A stretch of 64,000 nt of DNA, from contig NZ_JADNYP010000008.1 of assembly GCF_015680705.1 (NCBI RefSeq), forward strand, positions 1 to 64,000, in the 5' to 3' direction. The notes under the pieces are model-generated. The model was given only the letters and a program-made list of their open reading frames with translations. It was not told the DNA's origin and made no database searches. Made by a program: the position numbers and the translations under genes. Source of the DNA: Pseudomonas fulva. GTDB lineage: Bacteria > Pseudomonadota > Gammaproteobacteria > Pseudomonadales > Pseudomonadaceae. Shown piece after piece: positions 27,361-36,774 of this stretch; position 1 is the stretch's first letter, and each line of letters begins with the position of its first letter.

Positions 27361-28617
27361 ATGTTATCGAAGCAGACAATCGGGCTACGCCGCGTGGTCG
27401 TGACCGGCATGGGCATCGTCTCATGTCTGGGCAACAGCCCTGCGCAGGTCCTCCAGGCATTGCGCCAGGGGCGCTCGGGAATCGCCTTCAACCTGGCCTA
27501 TGCGCAAGCGGGGCTGCGCAGCCATGTCAGCGGCCGGCTGGAGGTCGACTTTCAGCGCATCGACCGGCGCCACCGGCGCTTCATGGGCGATGCCGCAGCC
27601 TATGGCTACCTGGCCATGGCCGATGCCATCGCCGATGCACGGCTGACGCCCGAGCAGGTGGCCGACACCCGCACCGGCTGCGTGATGGGCTCGGGTGGCG
27701 GCTCCAGCGAAGACATCGTCGAGGCCAACCAGCTGCTGCACAGCCAGGGCGTACGCAAGGTGGGGCCGTACCGTGTACCCCGTACCATGACCAGTACGGT
27801 CTCAGCATGCCTGGCCAGTTTCTTCGGCATCAAGGGCCTCAACTATTCCATCGCCTCGGCCTGCGCCACCAGCGCCCATTGCATCGGCCACGCCTTCGAG
27901 CAGATCCAGTTCGGCAAACAGGATGTGGTGTTTGCTGGCGGTGCCGAAGCCGAGCACTTCAGCCAGAGCTGCATGTTCGACGCCATGGGCGCGTTTTCCA
28001 CCGGCTACAACGACCGGCCGGCCACTGCCAGCCGCCCTTATGACGTGGCCCGTGATGGCTTCGTTATCAGCGGCGGGGCAGGGGTGCTGGTGCTGGAGGC
28101 GCTGGAGCATGCCCAGGCGCGCGGGGCGACCATCCTCGCCGAAGTGATCGGCTATGGCACTGCCTCCGATGGCCAGGACATGGTTTCCCCCAGCGGCGAC
28201 GGCGCACTGCGCGCCATGCAGATGGCCCTGGCCAGTTGCGCCGAACCGGTGGATTACCTCAATACCCATGGCACCAGCACCCAGGCCGGCGACCTGGTGG
28301 AACTGCAGGCGGCACTGGCTGCCTTCGACGGTGAACTGCCGCCGTTCAGCTCGACCAAGTCGCTGAGCGGGCACGCGCTGGGGGCGGCCGGGGTGCACGA
28401 GGCGATCTATGCGTTGCTGATGATGCGCCACGGTTTCATGGCGGCTTCGCACAACATCGAACAGCTCGACCCGCAGGTCGAGGGGCTGCCCTTGGTACGC
28501 AGCGTGCGCGAAGGGCAGCAGGTGAATTGCGTGATGTCCAACAGCTTCGGTTTCGGCGGGGCCAATGCCTCGCTGGTGTTCAGCCGTCGGGGGCTGGAGG
28601 CGCAGGGCGCACATTGA
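27361..28617 (+). CDS. Beta-ketoacyl-ACP synthase (FabB/FabF type), stand-alone
   Basis: The 418-residue protein has the complete ketosynthase Cys-His-His triad: Cys168 in SACATSAH, His303 in NTHGTST and His338 in SGHALGAAG, with Lys333 in STKSLSG. It is closest in style to FabB. The start at 27361 follows GGAG. It would condense malonyl-ACP with acyl-ACP, but it is not in a fab cluster: it sits between the deaminase operon and an MHS transporter and shares their strand. Its role in this cluster is unclear; it may be a secondary FabB paralog co-transcribed by chance. Confidence 0.85.
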   Translation: MLSKQTIGLRRVVVTGMGIVSCLGNSPAQVLQALRQGRSGIAFNLAYAQAGLRSHVSGRLEVDFQRIDRRHRRFMGDAAAYGYLAMADAIADARLTPEQVADTRTGCVMGSGGGSSEDIVEANQLLHSQGVRKVGPYRVPRTMTSTVSACLASFFGIKGLNYSIASACATSAHCIGHAFEQIQFGKQDVVFAGGAEAEHFSQSCMFDAMGAFSTGYNDRPATASRPYDVARDGFVISGGAGVLVLEALEHAQARGATILAEVIGYGTASDGQDMVSPSGDGALRAMQMALASCAEPVDYLNTHGTSTQAGDLVELQAALAAFDGELPPFSSTKSLSGHALGAAGVHEAIYALLMMRHGFMAASHNIEQLDPQVEGLPLVRSVREGQQVNCVMSNSFGFGGANASLVFSRRGLEAQGAH

Positions 28618-28737
28618 CGGTGACGGCCCACCAGAGGCCCGCCCGGACTGAGCTTGAGGGCTGCGCCTGCAGCCCACTCGCTGCGTGAAGGTTTCGAACT
28701 GCCAATCGCTTGTTCTCCAACAGACAGTGAGGTGGAT

Positions 28738-30063
28738 ATGTCGGGTACGTCGCAGCAGCCGGTCGCGCCGGAGCAATTGAAACGCGTGGTCTGGGCCGCG
28801 TCCATCGGCAACTTCGTCGAGTGGTTCGACTTTGCCCTGTATGGTTTTCTGGCGACCACCATCGCCCAGTTGTTCTTCCCCTCGGGTGACAGCACCACGG
28901 CGCTGCTCAAGACCTTTGCCGTGTTCGCCGTTGCCTTTGCTTTCCGCCCGCTCGGCGGGCTGGTGTTCGGCATGCTGGGGGACCATTTCGGGCGGCGCCG
29001 GGTGTTGTCGATCACGATCCTGCTGATGGCCGCAGCCACCACCCTGATCGGGCTGCTGCCGACCTATGCCAGCATCGGCCTGGCCGCCCCGTTGCTGTTG
29101 ACGCTGATCCGCTGTGTGCAGGGTTTTTCCGCCGGTGGCGAATACGCCGGTGCCTGCATTTACCTCATCGAGCACGCCCCGGCCGGGCAGCGCGCCCGCT
29201 ATGGCAGTGCCGCGCTGGTGTCGACCTTCGCCTCGTTCGCGGCCGCCGCCATCGTCACCTATGCCCTGAACCGCTGGCTGACAGCCGAGCAGATGGCAAC
29301 CTTCGGTTGGCGCCTGCCCTTTCTGATCGCCGCGCCCCTCGGGCTGGTGGGCCTGTACCTGCGCTGGCGCCTGGACGAGACGCCGGCGTTCAAGGCGCTG
29401 GCTAGCGCCGAGCGTGCCGTGCATGCACCGCTGGGCCAGACATTGCGCGAGCAGGGCGGGGCGATGTGCTGCCTGGCGGCGTTCATCTCGCTGACCGCGC
29501 TGTCGTTCTACATGTGCACCACCTACTTCGTGACCTACCTGCAACTGCAAGGCGGCCAGCCGCAGCCCACAGCGCTGTTGATCTCTTTGCTGACCTTGCT
29601 GTTCGCCGCAGCCTGCTGCCCCTTTGCCGGACGCTTTTCCGACCGCGTTGGCCGGCGCCCGACCATGGTCACGGCTGCCGCCTGGCTGGTGCTGACCATT
29701 TACCCGGCGTTTCTGCTGGCGCGCTCCGGGTTGTTCTACCCAGCATTGGCGGGGGCATTCCTGTTGGCCATCGGCGCGGTGCTGTGCGGTGTGGTCACGG
29801 CCGTGCTGTTGTCGGAAGTGTTCCCCACCCGCAGTCGCTACACCGCCTCGGCCATCACCTACAACATGGCCTACACGCTGTTCGGCGGTACCGCGCCGCT
29901 GATCGCCACCTGGCTGATCGAGCGCAGCGGTGACCCGCTGTCGCCGGCCTATTACCTGGCCGGTATCGCCCTGTTCGCCCTGGCGGGCGGGCTGTCGTTG
30001 CCGGAGACGGCGGGGCGCCCCTTGAGCCACGCCGCCGATCAACCCGCCAACCCCTTGGCATAA
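28738..30063 (+). CDS. MFS transporter, metabolite:H+ symporter (MHS) family
   Basis: The 441-residue inner-membrane carrier from ATG 28738 has the MHS signature [19 protein letters not shown] in helix 1, [13 protein letters not shown] in loop 2-3, and [24 protein letters not shown] in helices 4-5. There are about 12 helices. MHS carriers import ketoglutarate, proline/betaine, citrate and related solutes. The position just before hyuA and hyuB suggests import of creatinine, N-methylhydantoin or a related zwitterion. An extension to 28654 lacks support. Confidence 0.87.
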   Translation: MSGTSQQPVAPEQLKRVVWAASIGNFVEWFDFALYGFLATTIAQLFFPSGDSTTALLKTFAVFAVAFAFRPLGGLVFGMLGDHFGRRRVLSITILLMAAATTLIGLLPTYASIGLAAPLLLTLIRCVQGFSAGGEYAGACIYLIEHAPAGQRARYGSAALVSTFASFAAAAIVTYALNRWLTAEQMATFGWRLPFLIAAPLGLVGLYLRWRLDETPAFKALASAERAVHAPLGQTLREQGGAMCCLAAFISLTALSFYMCTTYFVTYLQLQGGQPQPTALLISLLTLLFAAACCPFAGRFSDRVGRRPTMVTAAAWLVLTIYPAFLLARSGLFYPALAGAFLLAIGAVLCGVVTAVLLSEVFPTRSRYTASAITYNMAYTLFGGTAPLIATWLIERSGDPLSPAYYLAGIALFALAGGLSLPETAGRPLSHAADQPANPLA

Positions 30064-30070
30064 AAAAAAC

Positions 30071-30088
30071 AGGCCCCGCTTGGGGCCC
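30071..30088. terminator. Hairpin between the MHS carrier and hyuA
   Basis: AGGCCCC-GCTT-GGGGCCC is a short strong stem directly after the carrier stop. It is preceded by an A-run and lacks a following T-run on the plus strand, so it is better placed as a terminator for minus-strand transcripts or as an attenuator on the plus strand. Confidence 0.5.
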
Positions 30089-30120
30089 CCGCACCTCAAC
30101 AACAACCATAAGACCCACGT

Positions 30121-30159
30121 GCGAATCGGCTCGGCGGCGCAGTTGCCGAGTGCATTCGC
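30121..30159. promoter_or_regulatory. Interrupted inverted repeat in the hyuA leader
   Basis: GCGAAT at 30121-30126 pairs with ATTCGC at 30154-30159 and CTCGGC near 30130 pairs with GCCGAG at 30145-30150. The hairpin sits 22 bases before the hyuA start and could affect its expression. Its function is not known. Confidence 0.35.
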
Positions 30160-30180
30160 GATCACCAGGAGTGACGCAGA

Positions 30181-32271
30181 ATGGCCCGTATAGGCGTAGA
30201 TGTCGGCGGTACCAACACAGACCTGATCCTGGAAACCACGGAGCGCGACTCCATCGGCCGGCGGATCTTTTCCCACAAGGTCCCCAGCACCCTCGAAGAC
30301 CAGTCCATCGCTGTGATGCGCGGGATTCTCGAGCTGTGTGCCAAGGCCGGAATCGGCGCCGAAGAAGTGGACCTGATCGTCCATGGCACTACGGTGGCGA
30401 CCAACATTTCCATCGAACACAATGGCGCCGAGGTGGGCATGCTCACCACCAGGGGCTTCCGCGACATTCTGCACATTGGCCGGCACAAACGGCCCTACAA
30501 CTTCTCGCTGCAGTTCGATGTGCCATGGCAGAGCACACCGCTGGTGCGTCGGCGTAACCGCATCGCCATCAACGAGCGCATCCTACCGCCCCATGGCCAG
30601 GTCGAGACGCCGCTGGACGAGCAGGAAGTCCGCGAGGCCGCGCAGTTGCTCAAGGCCCGTGGCGTGCAGGCCGTAATCATCGGCTTCATGTACGCCTTCC
30701 TCGACCGCTCCCATGAGCTGCGCGCCAAGGCCATCGTGCAGAAGGTGATGCCCGAGGCGTTCGTCTGCTGCTCCACCGATGTGGTGGACGTGATGCGCGA
30801 GTACGAGCGCTTTTCCACCACGGCCATGAACGCCTACGTCGGACCGCGCACCGCCCACTACCTGACCCACCTGGCCAGCCAGCTGCGTGAAAACGGCATC
30901 CAGGCCGACCTGCGCATCATGCAGTCCAACGGCGGTGTGGCCACCGTTGAAAGCTGCTGCGAGCGGCCGGTGAACATCCTCATGTCCGGCCCCGCCGGTG
31001 GCGTGATGGGCGGGCATTACTTCGCTGGGCTCGACGGTGAGCGCAACATCATCACCGTCGACATTGGTGGTACCTCGGCGGACATCTCGACCTTGGTCGA
31101 TGGCCAGATCAAGGTGATGAACCCGCGCGACTCCTACGTGTCCGGGCACCCGGTGCTGGTGCCGATGATCGACCTGATCACCATCGGTGCCGGTGGCGGA
31201 TCGGTGGCCTTCATCGACCCGGCCGGTGGCTTCCAGGTCGGCCCACGCTCGGCCGGTTCCAACCCCGGCCCGGCCTGTTACGGCCGCGGTGGCGAGGAGC
31301 CCACCGTGACCGACGCCAACATCGTGTTGGGCCGTCTGGACCCGGACCAGATGCTGGGCGGCGACCTGAAGATCGACCCGGCGCTGTCGTTCCAGGCCAT
31401 CGAGGCGAAGATCGCCAAGCCGTTGGGCCTTAGCGTGCACGAGGCGGCCCTGGGCATCCTGCGGGTGGTCAACAACAACATGGCCCTGGCCATTCGTTCC
31501 AACTCGGTGGCCCGTGGTATCGACCCCCGCGATTTCGTGCTGATGCCGTTTGGCGGGGCAGGGCCGGTGCATGGCCCGGCGCTGGCCGATGAGGTCAATG
31601 CCAAGTCGGTGCTCATCCCGCCAGCGCCGGGCATCACCGCCGCCGCCGGCCTGCTAACCACCGACCTGCAGTACGAGGCCCTGCGCTCGTTGCTGTGCAC
31701 CCTGAACACCATCGACGACACGCAATTGCAGCGGCTCGAAAGCGCCTTGCAAGAACTGGAAGCCAATGTTCGGCAACAACTGCGCAACGATGGCGTGGAC
31801 GATGCCTGCATGCAGCTGACCCGCATCGCCGAATGCCGCTACGACGGTCAGGGCTTCGAGCTGCGTGCCCTGATCCCTGGCGGCAAGGTGGACCACCAGG
31901 CCATTGCCCAGGTCATGGCGCATTTCCACCAGGTGCATGAGCAGGACTACGGCTATTGCTATGCCGATGCCCCAGTGGAAGTGGTCAGCCTGCGCGTCAT
32001 CGGTCACTCCCAGTCCGAGAAGCTCGCCTGGCAGCCGCTACCGGCGGCGCTCGACAGCGACACCAGCCAGGCCTTCCTCTACGAGCGCGACACCTGGTTC
32101 GACGATGGCCACTGCCTGCCCACGCCACGCTATGACCGCAGCAAGCTGCACGCCGGCCAGTATATCGAAGGCCCGGCCATGCTCATGCAGCACGACTCCA
32201 CCTCGCTGGTGCCGCCGGGTTGGGTGGCCAGGGTGAGCGCCCACGGCAACCTGATCATCTCCCGCCAGTAA
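30181..32271 (+). CDS. hyuA: ATP-dependent N-methylhydantoinase/5-oxoprolinase subunit A
   Basis: The 696-residue protein has the hydantoinase A layout: N-terminal Hydant_A_N with IGVDVGGTNTDLIL, the ATP-binding actin-like core with VDIGGTSADISTL and GAGGGSVAFID, and a C-terminal domain. The length matches the family. With HyuB it hydrolyses N-methylhydantoin to N-carbamoylsarcosine at the cost of ATP, or related hydantoins. AGGAG precedes ATG 30181. The hyuB gene follows after 17 bp, and the N-carbamoylsarcosine amidase downstream supports the N-methylhydantoin assignment. Confidence 0.88.
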   Translation: MARIGVDVGGTNTDLILETTERDSIGRRIFSHKVPSTLEDQSIAVMRGILELCAKAGIGAEEVDLIVHGTTVATNISIEHNGAEVGMLTTRGFRDILHIGRHKRPYNFSLQFDVPWQSTPLVRRRNRIAINERILPPHGQVETPLDEQEVREAAQLLKARGVQAVIIGFMYAFLDRSHELRAKAIVQKVMPEAFVCCSTDVVDVMREYERFSTTAMNAYVGPRTAHYLTHLASQLRENGIQADLRIMQSNGGVATVESCCERPVNILMSGPAGGVMGGHYFAGLDGERNIITVDIGGTSADISTLVDGQIKVMNPRDSYVSGHPVLVPMIDLITIGAGGGSVAFIDPAGGFQVGPRSAGSNPGPACYGRGGEEPTVTDANIVLGRLDPDQMLGGDLKIDPALSFQAIEAKIAKPLGLSVHEAALGILRVVNNNMALAIRSNSVARGIDPRDFVLMPFGGAGPVHGPALADEVNAKSVLIPPAPGITAAAGLLTTDLQYEALRSLLCTLNTIDDTQLQRLESALQELEANVRQQLRNDGVDDACMQLTRIAECRYDGQGFELRALIPGGKVDHQAIAQVMAHFHQVHEQDYGYCYADAPVEVVSLRVIGHSQSEKLAWQPLPAALDSDTSQAFLYERDTWFDDGHCLPTPRYDRSKLHAGQYIEGPAMLMQHDSTSLVPPGWVARVSAHGNLIISRQ

Positions 32272-32288
32272 CGCCAGAGGACACAGCC

Positions 32289-34049
32289 ATGAATACGCAA
32301 CCGGTCGATCCGATCACCCTGCAAGTCATCAGCGGCGCCTTGAAGACCATCGCCGAAGAGATGGGCCACGTGCTGTACCGCATGTCGTTCTCATCGATCA
32401 TCCGCGAGTCCCAGGACATGGGCGCCGGGCTGTTCGACACCCGCTACCAGACCATCTGCGAGTCCGAATCCACGCCGATGCACATCGGCTCGATCCCGGC
32501 CTACCTGCGCGGCATCGAGGCCACCCTGCAAGGTGGCGCCTGGCACGAGGGCGATGTGGTGGTGCACAACCATCCCTATCACGGCTCCAGCCACAGCCCG
32601 GACCTGGCGGTGATCGTGCCGATTTTCCATGAAGGCGAGCTGGTGGGCTTTTCCGGCAACACCGCGCACCACATCGACATCGGCGCAGCTACGCCGGGGT
32701 TGATCATCGACGTAGGCGACGTGTACGCCGAAGGCATGCTGATGGCCGGGCTCAAGCTCTATGAGCGCGGTGTGCGCAACGAAGCGCTGGTGCAGATGTT
32801 CCGTTACAACAGCCGTGCATCCGACCAGCTGATTCGCGACATCGAAGCCCAGGTGGCCTCGGCGCAGCTGGGCGCCCGGCGCTTCAAGGAACTACTGACC
32901 CGCTACGGCAAGGATTTCAGCTTCACCGCGATCAACCAGTTGATCGACTACGCCGAAACCATCATGCGCCAGCAGATCGCGCAGATTCCCGATGGCGACT
33001 ACCGCGCCGAAGGCTTCCTCGACGACGACGGCCGCAACCGCGAGCGGCGCCTGCCGGTGGTGGTCACGGTAAAAGTGAGCGGTGATGCCCTGGAGGTGGA
33101 CCTGACCGGTTCGGCGTTGCAAACCGAAACCGCCTATAACGTGCCGTTCGAAGGTTCGTGCAAGGTGGCCGCCTACGCCGCCTTCCGCAAGCTGCTGCTC
33201 GACGCTGCCACGCTGCCCAGCCCGGTGCCGTCCAACGAGGGGTCGTTCCGCCCGATCAGCGTGGTGGCACCCTTGGGCACGATCTTCAACCCGGTGTTCC
33301 CGGCGGCTGCCGAAGCCCGTTTCACCCAATGCAACCGCATGATCGACCTGATCATCAGGGCGCTGGCCCCGGTGCTGCCGGAGCGGGTCATCGCTGGCAG
33401 TTCGGCGTCGATCTCGTTCGCGGCCTACTCCGGGGTCAAGGCCGATGGCGACTATTGGGTGTTCCTCGAAGTCAACGAGGGGGCCTATGGCGGGCGACCG
33501 AAGTCCGACGGCCCGGACGCCATCGACAACCTCATGGCCAACACCCGCAACAACCCCATCGAAGATTTGGGCATGCACCTGCCGATGATCTGCGACCGCT
33601 ACGAACTGCGCGACGACGTGATGCCGGGAGCCGGCAAGTACCGCGGAGGCATTGGCGTGGTCAAAGCCCAGCGAGTGCTGACACCGGGGTTTATTACCCA
33701 CGAGAGCGAGCGGCATTTCGATGTGCCGTGGGGGCTGTTCGGTGGCCAGGACGGGGTGGTGGGCAAGACCGAGATCTACAACGTCGCCACGCCTGGTGAC
33801 GTGACGTCGATGCCATCGAAGTTCTCGGGCTACGCCTCGAAGGCGGGGGATGTGATGGCCTACTACTCGCCGTGCGGGGGGGGCTACGGCCACCCGTTGG
33901 AGCGCAGCGCCGAGCAGGTGCGCGAGGATGTGCTGGATGACTTCTGCACCCTTGAACAGGCCTATGAGGTGTATGGAGTAGTGCTCGACGAGCAGGTACG
34001 CCTGGATGTCGAGGCCACCCGCTCGCGACGGGCGCAGATGCAGGCCTGA
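32289..34049 (+). CDS. hyuB: ATP-dependent N-methylhydantoinase/5-oxoprolinase subunit B
   Basis: The 586-residue protein from ATG 32289 matches hydantoinase B along its length: ITLQVISGALKTIAEEMGH at the start, a HNHPYHGSSHSPDL metal-type motif, GNTAHHIDIGAATPG, and the C-terminal glycine-rich GGGYGHPLER. The cytoplasmic HyuA-HyuB complex performs ring opening. It shares an operon with hyuA, and an upstream in-frame GTG inside hyuA is rejected. A REP pair follows the gene. Confidence 0.88.
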   Translation: MNTQPVDPITLQVISGALKTIAEEMGHVLYRMSFSSIIRESQDMGAGLFDTRYQTICESESTPMHIGSIPAYLRGIEATLQGGAWHEGDVVVHNHPYHGSSHSPDLAVIVPIFHEGELVGFSGNTAHHIDIGAATPGLIIDVGDVYAEGMLMAGLKLYERGVRNEALVQMFRYNSRASDQLIRDIEAQVASAQLGARRFKELLTRYGKDFSFTAINQLIDYAETIMRQQIAQIPDGDYRAEGFLDDDGRNRERRLPVVVTVKVSGDALEVDLTGSALQTETAYNVPFEGSCKVAAYAAFRKLLLDAATLPSPVPSNEGSFRPISVVAPLGTIFNPVFPAAAEARFTQCNRMIDLIIRALAPVLPERVIAGSSASISFAAYSGVKADGDYWVFLEVNEGAYGGRPKSDGPDAIDNLMANTRNNPIEDLGMHLPMICDRYELRDDVMPGAGKYRGGIGVVKAQRVLTPGFITHESERHFDVPWGLFGGQDGVVGKTEIYNVATPGDVTSMPSKFSGYASKAGDVMAYYSPCGGGYGHPLERSAEQVREDVLDDFCTLEQAYEVYGVVLDEQVRLDVEATRSRRAQMQA

Positions 34050-34058
34050 CCTCGCTGA

Positions 34059-34169
34059 GCCAGTGCCGGCCTCTTCGCGGGCAAACCCACTCCTACAGGT
34101 TCGGTACTTTCCATGAGAACAGTCGGGCTCTGTGGGAGCGGGTTTGCCCGCGAAGAGGCCGGCACTGGC
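34059..34169. repeat. REP pair (inverted P. putida-type REP elements)
   Basis: A 30-base arm at 34059-34088 (GCCAGTGCCGGCCTCTTCGC then GGGCAAACCC) is repeated in perfect reverse complement at 34140-34169, with 51 bases between. Inner extensions (CTCCTACAG and CTGTGGGAG) add pairing. It sits between hyuB and the next permease, the usual extragenic place, and may stabilise the hyuB mRNA 3' end. Confidence 0.92.
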
Positions 34170-34268
34170 AACAAAGACTTTCAATCTCCTGGATAACTCA
34201 AGACCCAAGCCGCCGGCCCCCGATGGCAAGGCCCGCTTGTGCCCAACATTTTCTGCACAGGTGCTTCC

Positions 34269-35747
34269 ATGACCACCCCAGAACTCACTTCCGACTCCGA
34301 TGCACCCAGCGTCACCCGCCACAACCTGCTGGAACCTTCGATCCTCCCGATAAAACGCCAGCAGCGCTCCATCGGCACCCTCGGCTTCACCTGGATCTGG
34401 ATCGGCATCGCCTTCATGATCGCCACCTTCCAGCTCGGCGCCACCGGCGTTTCCGGCCTGCCGCTGCTGCAGGTGGTGGTGGTCATCCTGCTGGCAAACT
34501 TCGTGCTGGCCCTGCTGATGACCCTCACCGCCGACATCGGCACCGAACACGGCCTGTCGTTCGCGGTGTACCTGCGCGCACCGTTCGGCGTGCACGGCAC
34601 CCATATCCCGTCGTTGTTCCGCGGGCTGGTGGCGGCGATCTGGTTCGGCATCCAGACCTACCTCGGCGCCCTGGCCCTGAGCGGCATCGTCGAGTACCTC
34701 ACCGGGTTCGACAACTGGGCGCTGTGGTACGTGATCTTCGCCGTCGTGCAGGTGATCAATACCGCCCTGGGCATCAAGGCCGTGGAGTTTCTCTCGTCGA
34801 TCGCCGCGCCGGCGATCATCGCCATCTCGGTGTGGATGTACATGACCCTCGATGTGCTGGCGGTGACCAAGGGCGTGAACATCTGGACCTTCGTCGGCGA
34901 CAAGCCGTTGACCATCATGACCCTGTTCCTGGCCAACGTGGCGTTCTGGTCGACCTTGGCCATCGACATTCCCAACATCACCCGCTACGTGCGCACGCCC
35001 GTCGACGCCATGGGCTTCTTTTCCCGCAACAGCCACATTTTCCTGGCCCAGCTTGTGGCGCTGCCGCTGACCCAGACCTGGATCGCGGTGATCGGCGCGG
35101 CATCATTCATCGCGGCGGGGGACTGGAACCCGATCAACGTCATCCAGGGGCAAAGCACCGGGTTCAGCCTGATCCTGCTGATGGTCCTGGTGGTGCTGGC
35201 GCAGTGGTCGACCAACACCGCCGCCAACCTGATTCCGGCGGCGCTGACCTTCGTCAATGCCGGCGCACCCCGGGTGAAGTACCCGACGGCGGTGGTCATC
35301 GCCGGCGTCATCGGCACGTTGTCGATGCCCTGGGCGATTCTCGACAACCTGTTCGCCTTCCTGTTTTCGTACGGCTCATTCCTCTCGGCGATTGGCGGCA
35401 TCATGGTTGCCGATTACTACCTGATTCGCCGCCGTCGCTTGAACGTGCCGCAACTGTACGCGTTGCAGGGGCAGTTCCATTACTGGCGCGGGTTCAACCC
35501 GGCAGGGTTGCTGGCCTGGGCGACGTCCAGCGTGCTGGCGTTCTTCTCCGGCGACTGGGCGTTCGTGGTCGGGTTTGTCAGCGGGTTGGTGATTCATGGG
35601 CTGCTGATGAAGCTGTGGATCGTCAAGCGCTACCCCCAGCAGGAGATCGTCAGTGAAAGTGCCGAGCCGTGGCTGGCCACCAGCGTAGGACAGGACTGGA
35701 GCTATGACGCCGACAGCGACAGCTTCCGGCGCACGCCTGGAGGGTAG
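34269..35747 (+). CDS. NCS1-family permease (allantoin/hydantoin/cytosine type)
   Basis: The 492-residue inner-membrane protein from ATG 34269 has the NCS1 motifs RSIGTLGFTWIWIGIAFM in helix 1, GVHGTHIPSLFRGLVAAIWFGIQTYLG, TRYVRTP and GIMVADYYLIRRR. There are about 12 helices. NCS1 carriers move hydantoins (Mhp1), allantoin and cytosine. Between hyuAB and the amidase it likely imports N-methylhydantoin, creatinine or another hydantoin. It is the third transporter in this cluster. Confidence 0.85.
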   Translation: MTTPELTSDSDAPSVTRHNLLEPSILPIKRQQRSIGTLGFTWIWIGIAFMIATFQLGATGVSGLPLLQVVVVILLANFVLALLMTLTADIGTEHGLSFAVYLRAPFGVHGTHIPSLFRGLVAAIWFGIQTYLGALALSGIVEYLTGFDNWALWYVIFAVVQVINTALGIKAVEFLSSIAAPAIIAISVWMYMTLDVLAVTKGVNIWTFVGDKPLTIMTLFLANVAFWSTLAIDIPNITRYVRTPVDAMGFFSRNSHIFLAQLVALPLTQTWIAVIGAASFIAAGDWNPINVIQGQSTGFSLILLMVLVVLAQWSTNTAANLIPAALTFVNAGAPRVKYPTAVVIAGVIGTLSMPWAILDNLFAFLFSYGSFLSAIGGIMVADYYLIRRRRLNVPQLYALQGQFHYWRGFNPAGLLAWATSSVLAFFSGDWAFVVGFVSGLVIHGLLMKLWIVKRYPQQEIVSESAEPWLATSVGQDWSYDADSDSFRRTPGG

Positions 35748-35750
35748 GCC

Positions 35751-36650
35751 TCAGCTCGTCAGATCCCTGAGCAGTGCCTTGAACCGCGCAGCCGTAGGGC
35801 TCTCGTACGCCTCGTTCCACGCCGCAATGGTCTGCACCCGTGCCTGGGCATTGTCCAGCGGCACGATCACCACGTCCTCGCGCTGAATTCTGTAGGCGCA
35901 TTCGGAGTACAGCGACACCCCCATGTTGGCCGCCACCAGCCCGAGAATGCCGATGCTGGTGGTGGCCTCCTGGTGGATGTTCGGGCTGAACCCGGCACGC
36001 TGGCACAACTGGAACGCCTGGTCGCGGAACATGCTCCAGCCACTGGGCGAGCCGAAGATGAAGCGCTCGTTGCGCAACTGTTCGATACGGATGCTCTGCT
36101 GCCCGGCCAGCGGGTGCCGTGACGGCAACACCGCCACCATCTTCTCTTGGTCTACCGGCATCGAGGCGATGTCCGGTTCGGTCATCGGCCCCAGCAAAAA
36201 GCCCACGTCGATCAGGCAATCGCGAATCGCCTTGTACTGCTCGTGCGAGGGCATGTACAGCAGCTCCACCGTCACTTCCGGATGCAGGTCCTTGAAGCGT
36301 TCGAGGATGCCGGGCAGCGCGCCGTTTATGGCGAAGTCGTTGTAGGCCACGGTCAGGTGGCCGATGTCGCCCGCCGCAGCGCTTCGCGCCAGGTCGATGC
36401 CGCGCTCGATGTGGCGGAACACCTGGCGGCATTCCTGCAGGAACAACCGGCCGGCTTCGGTCAGCGCCACATGGCGCGTGGTGCGCATGAACAGCTCCGC
36501 CCCCAGCTCGCTTTCCAGGGCCTTGATCAGCCGGCTCAAGGCGGGTTGGGTGATGAACAGTGCGTCGGCGGCACGCTTGAAATGCAGCAGTTCGGCGACC
36601 GTGACGAACGCTTTCATCTGCTTGAGATCGAACCGGATATTGTTGCTCAT
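35751..36650 (-). CDS. LysR-family regulator of the hydantoin/carbamoylsarcosine genes
   Basis: The 299-residue protein (MSNNIRFDLKQMKAFVTVAE start at 36650) has a canonical HTH (FKRAADALFITQPALSRLIKALE) and effector domain. A TTG 21 bases upstream is in frame but overlaps the operator and is less likely. It is divergent from the amidase gene at 36775. The ATTGG-N12-CCAAT dyad and GGTATCAAT block lie in the intergenic region, and the latter also appears before the ketosynthase gene at 27247, so it may regulate both transcription units. Confidence 0.88.
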   Translation of the reverse strand: MSNNIRFDLKQMKAFVTVAELLHFKRAADALFITQPALSRLIKALESELGAELFMRTTRHVALTEAGRLFLQECRQVFRHIERGIDLARSAAAGDIGHLTVAYNDFAINGALPGILERFKDLHPEVTVELLYMPSHEQYKAIRDCLIDVGFLLGPMTEPDIASMPVDQEKMVAVLPSRHPLAGQQSIRIEQLRNERFIFGSPSGWSMFRDQAFQLCQRAGFSPNIHQEATTSIGILGLVAANMGVSLYSECAYRIQREDVVIVPLDNAQARVQTIAAWNEAYESPTAARFKALLRDLTS

Positions 36651-36681
36651 ATTGGTATCAATACTCGCCAATAATGAATTA
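36651..36681. promoter_or_regulatory. LysR operator between lysR and the amidase gene
   Basis: ATTGG at 36651-36655 and CCAAT at 36668-36672 form a dyad. GGTATCAAT at 36654 and GAATTA at 36676 repeat the pattern found at 27247-27275. This is the most likely binding site of the adjacent regulator. Confidence 0.6.
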
Positions 36682-36774
36682 GATGTTATCAGTTAGCGAG
36701 GTTATCGTGAGTTCCAGGTCAAGGCAAACCTTCCTTGCCGAACCGCTCACAACGACCCACTGGAGAGATTCACT

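Noticed and set aside
27802..30486. An 894-codon open frame on the minus strand
   Set aside because: It lies antisense to the ketosynthase, the MHS carrier and the start of hyuA, which all have clear family motifs. The translation is low-complexity Gln/Arg/Gly/His-rich sequence typical of GC-rich antisense frames.
32892..35036. A 714-codon open frame on the minus strand
   Set aside because: Antisense to hyuB and the NCS1 permease, crossing the REP pair; composition biased and no motif.
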